Shown: positions 56,316 through 64,000, counted from the first letter of the stretch. The stretch: 64,000 nt of DNA from Flavobacterium gyeonganense (GCF_029625295.1 NZ_CP121112.1:372001-436000); one strand, 5' to 3'. Translations and numbers: made by a program. Notes: generated from the sequence alone by a model not told the origin.

Positions 56316-57359
56316 ATGAATTGGTCATCCAAATTAATTCTCCATAAAAAAGAACTCCGAATAGCAATTTACTTTGAAAAAAATGCAAAATTGATTGCAC
56401 GCATCAAACAATTTGAAGGCGCAAAATGGAGCCAAACCTTAAAAGTCTGGCATTTACCGGACAATGAACAGAAACGGATTCATTTTAAAATATCCGCTGC
56501 CTATTTATCATTACCATCAGAAGAAGGAATTTTAGCCATCCAAAAATTTAGTAATTGGCTTACTTCCAGACGTTACAGTCCCAATACTGTAAAAACATAT
56601 ACTGAAGCTTTAAAGTCCTTTTTGGTTTTTCATCGGGAACTTCCTGTTTCCGAAATCACAAATGAGCATATCATACTATACAATAACGATTATATTTTAA
56701 AAAATAACCTTTCGGCTTCCTATCAAAATCAGATTGTGAATGCTATTAAATTATTTTTCAAAACTTTAGAAAACAAGAAAATGTATGTAGAAAACATTCA
56801 TCGACCAAAAGGCGAAAAAAATTACCTAATGTATTGAGCAAAGAAGAAGTGAAACTTATATTAAACGCTCACTTTAACATCAAACACAAAACCATGCTTT
56901 CATTAATATATAGCTAGCGGATTAAGGCGCAGTGAATTATTAAACTTAAAACCTGCCGACATCGACTCCAAACGAAACATAATCCTGATAAAACAATCCA
57001 AAGGCAAAAAAGACCGCATCGTTCCCCTATCCCCAAAAATATTAGAAATGCTGCGAAGTTATTATGTATGTTATAAACCAAAAAAATGGCTTTTTGAAGG
57101 GCGAAACGAAAACGAACCCTACGATGCCCGCAGCTTATCAAACGTGCTGAAGCAAGCCCTGACAAAAAGTAATATTAAAAAACCTGTAAGCTTGCATTGG
57201 CTTAGACACAGCTATGCCACACATCTATTGGAATCAGGAACCGATCTACGCTTTATTCAGGAACTTTTGGGGCATAGCAGCAGCAGAACTACAGAAATAT
57301 ATACCCATGTAAGCACAAAAAGTCTTCAGCAAATAAAAAGTCCGTTTGATGATTTGTAG
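56316..57359 (+). pseudogene. XerC/D-like tyrosine recombinase with two compensating indels
   Basis: At full length it would be 347 residues. An N-terminal segment (KLIARIKQFEGAKWSQTLKVWHLP) precedes a core-binding SAM-like domain (FSNWLTSRRYSPNTVKTYTEALKSFLVFH). The catalytic part has SGLRRSELLNL (Arg), SKGKKDRIVPL (Lys), HWLRHSYATHLLESG (His, Arg) and LGHSSSRTTEIYTHVS (His, Tyr), so all active-site residues are present. One A is missing in 56807-56810 and one extra T lies at 56915, so only 56811-56914 reads out of frame. It may be a real pseudogene or two sequencing errors. It sits at the edge of the mobile region and could serve it. Confidence 0.8.
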
Positions 57360-57459
57360 TAAAAATTTTCTATATTAGTATTCGATAAAAAAGCCAATTT
57401 ATGGCACAAAGCCAACAAAAAAGAGCATATTTAAGCCCTTTTATGGCTGATATAAGTAA

Positions 57460-57469
57460 GTTAGCGGTA
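57460..57469 (+). repeat. Left boundary of cassette 1 (GTTAGCGGTA)
   Basis: GTTAGCGGTA is the exact reverse complement of TACCGCTAAC at 58391-58400. In integron cassettes the first bases (GTTRRRY half) are complementary to the RYYYAAC half after the gene, as seen here over 10 bp. Confidence 0.6.
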
Positions 57470-57512
57470 ATATCACAACAACGCAACCGACAATAAATTT
57501 ATGAACTAGAAA

Positions 57513-58382
57513 ATGGACAAATATTTTAAATACAAGTACGACGATTTATTCAATCCAACAATTAAAGCACTTAAAAATTTAGGCGACTCTGGTTCAGTTA
57601 CAGAAATTGAAGAAGAAGTAATTAAAGTTTTAAATCTTACAGAGGATGCTATTAACGAAATTCATAGAGAAAGTACAACGAAACTTACTTATCGCTTAGC
57701 TTGGGCGAGAAATTACTTAAAGCGATATGGAATTTTAGAAAATTCTTCTCGAGGTGTTTGGGCTTTAACTGAAGAAGGACAAAAATCTGATGAAGTTAAT
57801 AAAGACAAAGTAAAAAGGTTTGTAGTTAAAAAGGACAGAGAAGAAAGGCTTGAAAAACCAACTAAACAAACAATAACAGACAATCCTAAAATTGATGACA
57901 AACCGCAAGAGATTGAAGAATTCACTTGGCAAGACAGGCTTTTAGAAACAATCAGAACTATTGAGCCCGCACAATTTGAAAGACTTTGTCAACGGTTATT
58001 AAGAGAGCTTGGCTTTATTAATGTTGAAGTAACCGGAAAATCCAACGATGGGGGAATTGATGGGAAAGGAATAATAAAAATAGGCGAAGTATTATCATTT
58101 CACGTAGTATTTCAAGCAAAAAGATACCAAGGAACAGTGTCGCCTTCAGTTATTAGGGACTTTAGAGGTGCGATGGATGGTAGAGCAGAAAAAGGTTTGA
58201 TTATGACTACAGGAAGCTTTAGCAGAGAAGCAAAAAAAGAAGCACAACGAGATGGCGCAAAACAAATTGACTTAATTGACGGAAATGAATTCGCAGAAAA
58301 ACTAAAGGACTTGCGATTGGGAGTTAATGTTGAACTTGTGGAAGATGTGAAAATTAAATCGGAGTGGTTCAAGAATATATAG
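57513..58382 (+). CDS. Mrr-type restriction endonuclease
   Basis: The 289-residue protein has an N-terminal Mrr_N winged-helix domain (about 10-90, with NPTIKALKNLG and RLAWARNYLKRYGILENSSRGVWALTEEG, split), a charged linker, and the C-terminal Mrr catalytic domain. The PD-(D/E)xK-type active site is visible as E156 in FERLCQRLL, D183 in NDGGIDGKG and Q201-A-K203 in VVFQAKRYQG. Mrr-type enzymes cut modified foreign DNA (type IV restriction). It is bounded by the 10-bp inverted pair at 57460 and 58391, so it looks like a single-gene cassette. It has no methyltransferase partner, as expected for type IV. Confidence 0.9.
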   Translation: MDKYFKYKYDDLFNPTIKALKNLGDSGSVTEIEEEVIKVLNLTEDAINEIHRESTTKLTYRLAWARNYLKRYGILENSSRGVWALTEEGQKSDEVNKDKVKRFVVKKDREERLEKPTKQTITDNPKIDDKPQEIEEFTWQDRLLETIRTIEPAQFERLCQRLLRELGFINVEVTGKSNDGGIDGKGIIKIGEVLSFHVVFQAKRYQGTVSPSVIRDFRGAMDGRAEKGLIMTTGSFSREAKKEAQRDGAKQIDLIDGNEFAEKLKDLRLGVNVELVEDVKIKSEWFKNI

Positions 58383-58390
58383 AAAGATAC

Positions 58391-58400
58391 TACCGCTAAC
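58391..58400 (+). repeat. Right boundary of cassette 1 (TACCGCTAAC)
   Basis: TACCGCTAAC follows the Mrr stop codon by 8 bp and is the reverse complement of the left boundary. The IS91 copy A sequence follows directly (AGCTAGAGTTTCG). Confidence 0.6.
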
Positions 58401-58513
58401 AGCTAGAGTTTCGTTGCGGCTGCAAGCCGAACAATGAAACTCCTGTTGAAGGGAACCGGAGTACCTGCCGTCAACACTATGGAGTTATCGTAAAGTTTTG
58501 AGAGAGAGTTACA

Positions 58514-58538
58514 AGAGGCAACTGAGCCTCTTTTTTTT
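58514..58538 (+). terminator. Terminator-like hairpin in IS91 copy A end
   Basis: AGAGGC pairs with GCCTCT around AACTGA, followed by T7, reading plus-ward from the cassette into the IS. An identical copy is at 62095-62119. Confidence 0.7.
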
Positions 58539-58608
58539 GGAGTAGATTTTCATTGGTTTTTCTCGTGTTTTCCTTCACCTTAGGACATAAGTTCCCTTAC
58601 CCGTAAAA

Positions 58609-59718
58609 TTAACTTTCACGGGGAATTGGGTTTTGGCATCCGCCAAGATACCAAGCAGGTGGGCCTCGTTGGTCAAAAACCGCTATTGGGTGCAAATTGC
58701 CCGTTTTGCAACACGGACATTTGGGCAAAAATGTTTTTTTTGCTACTTTTTCCAAGACCTTTACTTGGAGTTTTGCTTGCAAAAGCTTTAGCTTCCCACG
58801 CTTCCAAGTGCTGCTCAAAAAGCCATAATGACGAATCTTGACAAAGCGTTTGGGCAAAATATGCAACGAAAACCGACGGATAAACTCGCCGTGGGTCAAT
58901 GTCATTTGCTTTTTGACTCCCGCCACTCGGTAATCCTTGTAATCGAAAGTCACGTTTTCGTTGTCAATGCTTTTGATTCGGTGGTTGCTGATGGCGATTT
59001 TATGGGTATATCTCCCCAGATACTCCACCACCGAATTGGGACTTCCAAAAGGCTTTTTGGTAAAAACTACCCAAGGCTTCTGCCATAAATGCTGCCGGAT
59101 TTGCTCGTATTTTATGGGCTCTTTTGCTTTGAGTTTCTGGCAATATTTTGCCCTAAACACTTTCGATAAAGCTTTTACGGGAAACAAGAATTTGCCGTCC
59201 GTTCGGCTGTTTTTCCACTGTCCGTCTTTATCGATTCCTCCGCCAGGCACAATACAATGCAGGTGCGGATGAAGGCTCAACTGCTGTCCCCAGGTGTGCA
59301 AAACAGCAATCATTCCCAGTTGTATTTCTTTGGCTTTGCCAAATTTTTGAAGCGTTTCCCAAGTCGCTTCAAACAGGGTGTCATACACCATTTTTGGCTG
59401 ATGCATTGCCAAGGAATTAATGCTGTCGGGCAAGGTAAAAACCACGTGGAAGTATGGCACTGGCAAGAGTTCTGTACTTCGGGCTTCCATCCAATCCTCT
59501 CGCTTGTTACCCTGACATTTGGGACAATGTCTGTTCCTGCAAGAGTTGTAACTAATGGTCAGATTTCCACATTCATCACACCCATCGATATGACCGCCCA
59601 AATCGGCCGTTCGACATTTTTTGATGGCAGAAAGCGTGTGCAGTTGCCAAGTATTCAAGCCGTAGTTTTCGATTTTTGAGGCAATATTTCGCAGTACATC
59701 GGCTACTTCCGGTGGCAT
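58609..59718 (-). CDS. IS91-family HUH transposase, copy A
   Basis: The 369-residue protein has a zinc finger (Cys 47, 50, 60, 65, 68 in CDECG...CRNRHCPKC), the HUH metal motif at H142 and H144 (HPHLHCIVPGGG) and two tyrosines, Y223 and Y227, in EYLGRYTHKIA. That makes it a Y2-type transposase like IS91 rather than the single-Tyr ISCR type. These enzymes move DNA by rolling-circle replication and can carry neighbouring genes along. The start overlaps the end of the integrase gene by 16 bp. Confidence 0.93.
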   Translation of the reverse strand: MPPEVADVLRNIASKIENYGLNTWQLHTLSAIKKCRTADLGGHIDGCDECGNLTISYNSCRNRHCPKCQGNKREDWMEARSTELLPVPYFHVVFTLPDSINSLAMHQPKMVYDTLFEATWETLQKFGKAKEIQLGMIAVLHTWGQQLSLHPHLHCIVPGGGIDKDGQWKNSRTDGKFLFPVKALSKVFRAKYCQKLKAKEPIKYEQIRQHLWQKPWVVFTKKPFGSPNSVVEYLGRYTHKIAISNHRIKSIDNENVTFDYKDYRVAGVKKQMTLTHGEFIRRFSLHILPKRFVKIRHYGFLSSTWKRGKLKLLQAKLQVKVLEKVAKKTFLPKCPCCKTGNLHPIAVFDQRGPPAWYLGGCQNPIPRES

Positions 59719-60655
59719 TTCTCGAAAAGGGTATCCAGTGGACTAAAGATGCGTTGGCTCTCGAGTTGGGCAATCTGTAAATACTCCAAAGTGGTTTCTA
59801 GGTTTTGGTGTCCTAAAAGGTCTTTGAGGGTTATAATATCCATGCCATCTTCGAGTAAATGCGTGGCATAACTATGCCGAAGTGTGTGCGTGTGAACCTC
59901 TTTTTTGACACCAGATGCCTTGGCCACTTGCCTCACTACCCATTGCACGCCTCGTTGCGAATACCGATTGTCAAAATCACCTCCTGCTCCATTAGGCAAA
60001 GGTTGCCCATTAAAAAGGTAATCTTGTGGTTTTTCGGCTTCGATATATTTTTTGAGCCCTCGTATTAAATGAACCGATAAAGGAACATAGCGGTCTTTTT
60101 TGCCTTTGCCTTGCACTACTTTGAGTTGCTTTCTATCGAAATCTAAATCTTGTAATCGTACAGAACGTGCTTCCATACAACGCAATCCGCAACCATAAAG
60201 CAATCCAATAAGAATGCGATGTTTGAGTAATTTAGCCCCTTGAAGCATGCCCCAAACTTCTTCTTTACTCAAAACAACGGGTAGTTTTTTCTCGTGTTTT
60301 ATGGACGGTAAACCCAAGTACTCATAAGGCAAGCCTTCTGATTTTAGAAGAAAGCGAAGACCATAAACACAATGTTTGAAATAAGTTTGTGAAGGGGTTT
60401 TGGACTTTTTCTGCTGGTAAAACAAGTAATCTTGTACTTGTTCAGGATCTAAATCCGTTGGGATTTTCCCAAAATACAATGATATAGAAGCAACATGTCG
60501 AGAATAATTATTAAAAGTACTTTGACTTCTGCCCAATACCGAAATAGTACGTTCAAAACGATTGATGAGTTCCTCAAATCCTGGAACTTCTCGTTTAGCC
60601 TGGTTGAGAATTTTGTTTTCTCTTAATTCTTCAACATTCTTTTTTTTGTAGTCAT
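59703..60655 (-). CDS. Tyrosine recombinase of IS91 element, copy A, one frameshift
   Basis: The 317-residue corrected product has a core-binding domain (STFNNYSRHVASISLYFG) and a catalytic domain with GLRCMEARSVRLQDLD (Arg), GKGKKDRYVPL (Lys), HTHTLRHSYATHLLEDG (His, Arg) and LGHQNLETTLEYLQI (His, Tyr). The longest uninterrupted frame starts with TTG at 60536. The upstream region reads MTTKKKNVEELREN if the run 60640-60647 (T on plus, A on minus) has nine bases instead of eight, which would make 60655 the start. Integrases of this type accompany the transposase in several Bacteroidota IS91 elements. Confidence 0.85.
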
Positions 60656-60727
60656 ATCTTACCGAATTTAATTATATTCGTAAGGTACAAAATCACGGTA
60701 AGTGCTACCGAAGGTTTAGTTCAACAA

Positions 60728-60853
60728 GGGTTTTGCAATAGTGGGACGAAACTGCAAAGTTCAACGGCAGTTCTTCGGTTCAACTGTTGTACAAAATTGA
60801 AGATTTGTGCTTCGATTGCCCCACCATCGCAAAGCCCCGGAACGTTAGGCGAA
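60728..60853 (+). other. attC-like recombination site upstream of cassette 2
   Basis: GGGTTTTGCAATAGTGGG (60728-60745) pairs with CCCACCATCGCAAAGCCCC (60820-60838), with one unpaired G and three wobble-type differences. Inner arms such as GTTCAA/TTGAA add to the palindrome. The site ends in CGGAACGTTAGGCGAA. Integron attC sites have exactly this form: a long imperfect hairpin with an extrahelical base, ending in GTTRRRY. The IS91 element occupies its 5' side. Confidence 0.55.
60844..60853 (+). repeat. Left boundary of cassette 2 (GTTAGGCGAA)
   Basis: This is the exact reverse complement of TTCGCCTAAC at 61972-61981. GTTAGGC fits the GTTRRRY half-site of integron cassettes. Confidence 0.65.
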
Positions 60854-60858
60854 ATATT

Positions 60859-61980
60859 ATGAAAACAGTAAACTACATATCACATATGCTTGAAGATAAT
60901 ATTGAGGAAATAAAAGCCTTAGTATTGTATTTTGACCAAATAAACATTATCGAACAAAGGCATCTTCATATTGTGGCTCCAACTAATGCGAAACCTGACA
61001 AAAACGGAAAGTTGAAAGCTCAAGTAATTTCAACAAATGATTTTACGGATGAAAATTTTTTATTACACTTAAAAGAGTTTGAAAAAAACAAAAACATAAA
61101 GTATCAAATTGATATTGATAGCGTTGGACAAAGCCCAGAAAAAGGAATTAGTTCAGTAAGTAGCGATATGCAAATAAATGACCTAGTACTTTTTCATTCA
61201 GAACTAGTCGGAAAAAAGCATAATGAAAAACAAATAGTTGATAAAAAAGGAAGAATAGTATTAAGTTACGACTTAGAGTTGAATAAAGAATCTTCAATAC
61301 TTTCAGAAAGATTTTTCAACAAAACTGATAATGTAAATGAACTACTATCTTATTATGCTCGAGTTTTTAAAACCTTTGTTAACTATTATGAACAAGGAAA
61401 AGATGTTTTAACCTCTAGTAAATATATAAATGATCTTTTCAAAGAAATAAACAAGACTGACAGATTTAAAAATGCTCAAATTGCATTTAAAAATGAATTC
61501 AACGTAACGCCTACATTTGCTCTTGAAGCTATTAAATTGGGCGTTCCAAATTTAGGCAAATTTCCTCCTGAAGAAATCTTAAGATTTAAGGAAAACTCAA
61601 AAGATGAATTATTGGAGTTTCAATCAAAATTAGAAAATTTAACTTTCGATTTACTAAATAATTACGATTATAATTATATTAATACAAATGCTCAAAAAAT
61701 TGCAGATTTAAAAATTCGTCCACTAATTGAAAATATCAATCATACTTTAGATAATTCTAAATACAAAGTTATTCAAGAACTAATTAAAGAAGCGAGAGAC
61801 CCTAAATCTTATTCACCTCTTCTACTTACTTTTTCGGACCAAATATCAAACTCAATGATTTTGTTAATTAGCGCCGGTATGGTTGGATTAAATGTTGGAT
61901 TAGAGCACTACGCTAGAATTAAAGAAGCAAAAAAAGATGGCATTTACTATTTATACAAGATGAACAAATACTTCGCCTAA
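60859..61980 (+). CDS. Cassette-borne protein of unknown function
   Basis: The 373-residue soluble protein begins MKTVNYISHMLEDN. It is mixed helical, with IEEIKALVLYFDQINIIEQRHLHI at the N-terminus (split), a charged middle, and a hydrophobic stretch near the end (SNSMILLISAGMVGLNVGL) that could be a membrane or buried helix. The start at 60859 lies 5 bp after the cassette boundary; upstream codons belong to the attC-like site. The stop codon TAA is part of the right boundary TTCGCCTAAC. I recognise no family. Its neighbours (Mrr endonuclease, mobile elements) make a defence role possible but unproven. Confidence 0.7.
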   Translation: MKTVNYISHMLEDNIEEIKALVLYFDQINIIEQRHLHIVAPTNAKPDKNGKLKAQVISTNDFTDENFLLHLKEFEKNKNIKYQIDIDSVGQSPEKGISSVSSDMQINDLVLFHSELVGKKHNEKQIVDKKGRIVLSYDLELNKESSILSERFFNKTDNVNELLSYYARVFKTFVNYYEQGKDVLTSSKYINDLFKEINKTDRFKNAQIAFKNEFNVTPTFALEAIKLGVPNLGKFPPEEILRFKENSKDELLEFQSKLENLTFDLLNNYDYNYINTNAQKIADLKIRPLIENINHTLDNSKYKVIQELIKEARDPKSYSPLLLTFSDQISNSMILLISAGMVGLNVGLEHYARIKEAKKDGIYYLYKMNKYFA

Positions 61981-61981
61981 C
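61972..61981 (+). repeat. Right boundary of cassette 2 (TTCGCCTAAC)
   Basis: It overlaps the stop codon of the cassette gene and is the reverse complement of the left boundary. IS91 copy B starts immediately after. Confidence 0.65.
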
Positions 61982-62094
61982 AGCTAGAGTTTCGTTGCGG
62001 CTGCAAGCCGAACAATGAAACTCCTGTTGAAGGGAACCGGAGTACCTGCCGTCAACACTATGGAGTTATCGTAAAGTTTTGAGAGAGAGTTACA

Positions 62095-62119
62095 AGAGGC
62101 AACTGAGCCTCTTTTTTTT
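62095..62119 (+). terminator. Terminator-like hairpin in IS91 copy B end
   Basis: It has the same sequence as 58514-58538: AGAGGC/GCCTCT stem followed by a T run. Confidence 0.7.
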
Positions 62120-62189
62120 GGAGTAGATTTTCATTGGTTTTTCTCGTGTTTTCCTTCACCTTAGGACATAAGTTCCCTTACCCGTAAAA

Positions 62190-63299
62190 TTAACTTTCAC
62201 GGGGAATTGGGTTTTGGCATCCGCCAAGATACCAAGCAGGTGGGCCTCGTTGGTCAAAAACCGCTATTGGGTGCAAATTGCCCGTTTTGCAACACGGACA
62301 TTTGGGCAAAAATGTTTTTTTTGCTACTTTTTCCAAGACCTTTACTTGGAGTTTTGCTTGCAAAAGCTTTAGCTTCCCACGCTTCCAAGTGCTGCTCAAA
62401 AAGCCATAATGACGAATCTTGACAAAGCGTTTGGGCAAAATATGCAACGAAAACCGACGGATAAACTCGCCGTGGGTCAATGTCATTTGCTTTTTGACTC
62501 CCGCCACTCGGTAATCCTTGTAATCGAAAGTCACGTTTTCGTTGTCAATGCTTTTGATTCGGTGGTTGCTGATGGCGATTTTATGGGTATATCTCCCCAG
62601 ATACTCCACCACCGAATTGGGACTTCCAAAAGGCTTTTTGGCAAAAACTACCCAAGACTTCTGCCATAAATGCTGCCGGATTTGCTCGTATTTTATGGGC
62701 TCTTTTGCTTTGAGTTTCTGGCAATATTTTGCCCTAAACACTTTCGATAAAGCTTTTACGGGAAACAAGAATTTGCCGTCCGTTCGGCTGTTTTTCCACT
62801 GTCCGTCTTTATCGATTCCTCCGCCAGGCACAATACAATGCAGGTGCGGATGAAGGCTCAACTGCTGTCCCCAGGTGTGCAAAACAGCAATCATTCCCAG
62901 TTGTATTTCTTTGGCTTTGCCAAATTTTTGAAGCGTTTCCCAAGTCGCTTCAAACAGGGTGTCATACACCATTTTTGGTTGATGTATTGCTAAAGAATTA
63001 ATACTGTCGGGCAAGGTAAAAACCACGTGGAAGTATGGCACTGGCAAGAGTTCTGTACTTCGGGCTTCCATCCAATCCTCTCGCTTGTTACCCTGACATT
63101 TGGGACAATGTCTGTTCCTGCAAGAGTTGTAACTAATGGTCAGATTTCCACATTCATCACACCCATCGATATGACCGCCCAAATCGGCCGTTCGACATTT
63201 TTTGATGGCAGAAAGCGTGTGCAGTTGCCAAGTATTCAAGCCGTAGTTTTCGATTTTTGAGGCAATATTTCGCAGTACATCGGCTACTTCCGGTGGCAT
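62190..63299 (-). CDS. IS91-family HUH transposase, copy B
   Basis: The 369-residue protein differs from copy A by very few residues (LAI for LAM near residue 104, SWVVFA for PWVVFT near 205-210). The zinc finger, HLH motif and both tyrosines are intact. It overlaps the integrase gene by 16 bp. Confidence 0.93.
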   Translation of the reverse strand: MPPEVADVLRNIASKIENYGLNTWQLHTLSAIKKCRTADLGGHIDGCDECGNLTISYNSCRNRHCPKCQGNKREDWMEARSTELLPVPYFHVVFTLPDSINSLAIHQPKMVYDTLFEATWETLQKFGKAKEIQLGMIAVLHTWGQQLSLHPHLHCIVPGGGIDKDGQWKNSRTDGKFLFPVKALSKVFRAKYCQKLKAKEPIKYEQIRQHLWQKSWVVFAKKPFGSPNSVVEYLGRYTHKIAISNHRIKSIDNENVTFDYKDYRVAGVKKQMTLTHGEFIRRFSLHILPKRFVKIRHYGFLSSTWKRGKLKLLQAKLQVKVLEKVAKKTFLPKCPCCKTGNLHPIAVFDQRGPPAWYLGGCQNPIPRES

Positions 63300-64000
63300 T
63301 TCTCGAAAAGGGTATCCAGTGGACTAAAGATGCGTTGGCTCTCGAGTTGGGCAATCTGTAAATACTCCAAAGTGGTTTCTAGGTTTTGGTGTCCTAAAAG
63401 GTCTTTGAGGGTTATAATATCCATGCCATCTTCGAGTAAATGCGTGGCATAACTATGCCGAAGTGTGTGCGTGTGAACCTCTTTTTTGACACCAGATGCC
63501 TTGGCCACTTGCCTCACTACCCATTGCACGCCTCGCTGGCTGTACCGATTGTCAAAATCACCTCCTGCTCCATTAGGCAAAGGTTGCCCATTAAAAAGGT
63601 AATCTTGTGGTTTTTCGGCTTCGATATATTTTTTGAGCCCTCGTATTAAATGAACCGATAAAGGAACATAGCGGTCTTTTTTGCCTTTGCCTTGCACTAC
63701 TTTGAGTTGCTTTCTATCGAAATCTAAATCTTGTAATCGTACAGAACGTGCTTCCATACAACGCAATCCGCAACCATAAAGCAATCCAATAAGAATGCGA
63801 TGTTTGAGTAATTTAGCCCCTTGAAGCATGCCCCAAACTTCTTCTTTACTCAAAACAACGGGTAGTTTTTTCTCGTGTTTTATGAACGGTAAACCCAAGT
63901 ACTCATAAGGCAAGCCTTCTGATTTTAGAAGAAAGCGAAGACCATAAACACAATGTTTGAAATAAGTTTGTGAAGGGGTTTTGGACTTTTTCTGCTGGTA
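63284..64000 (-). CDS. Tyrosine recombinase of IS91 element, copy B, partial
   Basis: The frame is open to the window edge, so the N-terminus is missing. The catalytic part is the same as in copy A (GLRCMEARS, GKGKKDRYVPL, LRHSYATHLLEDG, LGHQNLETTLEYL). An internal Met at 63913 is not the true start. One cluster of silent changes (63535-63543) and an F for S exchange (LPFIKHEKK) distinguish it from copy A. Confidence 0.9.
   Translation of the reverse strand, partial: YQQKKSKTPSQTYFKHCVYGLRFLLKSEGLPYEYLGLPFIKHEKKLPVVLSKEEVWGMLQGAKLLKHRILIGLLYGCGLRCMEARSVRLQDLDFDRKQLKVVQGKGKKDRYVPLSVHLIRGLKKYIEAEKPQDYLFNGQPLPNGAGGDFDNRYSQRGVQWVVRQVAKASGVKKEVHTHTLRHSYATHLLEDGMDIITLKDLLGHQNLETTLEYLQIAQLESQRIFSPLDTLFEKCHRK

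Larger units (their letters stand above)
58401..60727 (-). mobile_element. IS91-family element, copy A
   Basis: The left end is defined by the start of identity with copy B (61982 onward, offset 3581), just after CTAAC. It carries on the minus strand a tyrosine integrase gene and an overlapping HUH transposase gene. The left end has a hairpin with GAGTTTC/GAAACTC and CGGCT/AGCCG arms (58404-58441), as expected for the end of a rolling-circle element. The right end is not fixed; it lies in 60656-60727, where CAAG (60725), an IS91-type target tetranucleotide, is found. There are no target duplications or terminal inverted repeats. Confidence 0.75.
61982..64000 (-). mobile_element. IS91-family element, copy B, cut by window edge
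   Basis: It is nearly identical to copy A over the 2019 bp visible (constant offset 3581). Differences are few and clustered at 62641-62656, 62979-63003, 63535-63543 and near 63885. It begins after CTAAC like copy A and has the same end hairpin and terminator. The 5' side lies outside the window. Confidence 0.88.

Noticed and set aside
57401-57499. Short ORF MAQSQQKRAYLSPF... before cassette 1
   Set aside because: It runs across the cassette boundary GTTAGCGGTA and has no recognisable features; it is probably chance.
58626-59679. Plus-strand ORFs opposite the IS91 transposase (also 62207-63260)
   Set aside because: They are antisense shadows of the conserved transposase, with no family-like composition; both copies carry them only because the IS is duplicated.

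Overview
The window is AT-rich DNA from a member of the Bacteroidota, most likely a Flavobacterium or close relative. The evidence is a SusC/SusD pair, Bacteroidota-type promoters (TTTG-N19-TAnnTTTG), weak Shine-Dalgarno signals, a Rho factor with a long Asn/Gln-rich insertion, the family types DUF3667, DUF4293 and DUF5367, and flavobacterial intergenic repeats. No rRNA, tRNA or CRISPR array was seen.

Region 1 (1-9600) is metabolic. It starts with the end of a GH15 glycosidase. A sulfur locus follows: a long leader carrying a possible Cys-rich peptide (M-C-F-C-C), cysE, cysM, a family 2A encapsulin shell gene, and an overlapping cysteine desulfurase with a disordered N-terminal cargo domain of about 230 residues. 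Together these could make cysteine and turn it into sulfane sulfur inside a protein nanocompartment. After a DUF1810 gene come rocD (ornithine aminotransferase) and a divergent Lrp/AsnC regulator.

Region 2 (9700-38030) is mostly core genome. It holds an operon of dienelactone hydrolase, DUF3667 and M28 peptidase, then rho, DUF4293, a NarL-type response regulator with two paralogous TPR histidine kinases, a phosphodiesterase, a flotillin-like protein, truA and an ABC exporter. A nutrient-uptake locus follows (LytS-type kinase, zinc metalloprotease, SusC, SusD, LytTR regulator), then an HNH protein and lpdA.

Region 3 (38060-56210) is an accessory island. A repeated intergenic element (hairpin terminator, REP-like palindromic part, sometimes a promoter-like TATATTTG box) recurs between modules. 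The modules are SUKH, DUF2314-ankyrin and SUFU immunity-type proteins, a HTH/HEPN-like protein, a four-gene SPFH/zinc-ribbon operon, an ECF sigma factor with a membrane partner, a nitroreductase, and an AraC/NmrA/DUF5367 set. One repeat copy is split by an IS110-family element whose empty site can be rebuilt exactly, with a CT core.

Region 4 (56300-64000) is mobile DNA. It holds a tyrosine recombinase, two genes (an Mrr-type endonuclease and an unknown protein) each bounded by a 10-bp GTTAG.../...CTAAC inverted pair like integron cassettes, and two nearly identical IS91-family elements, each starting right after a cassette end.

At least eleven otherwise well-conserved genes carry one-base indels, most of them in homopolymers. 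They include lpdA, cysM, rocD, the Lrp gene, both histidine kinases, the IS110 transposase and the integrases. This pattern looks more like sequencing or assembly error than decay, so these genes are annotated at full length with the shift position given.
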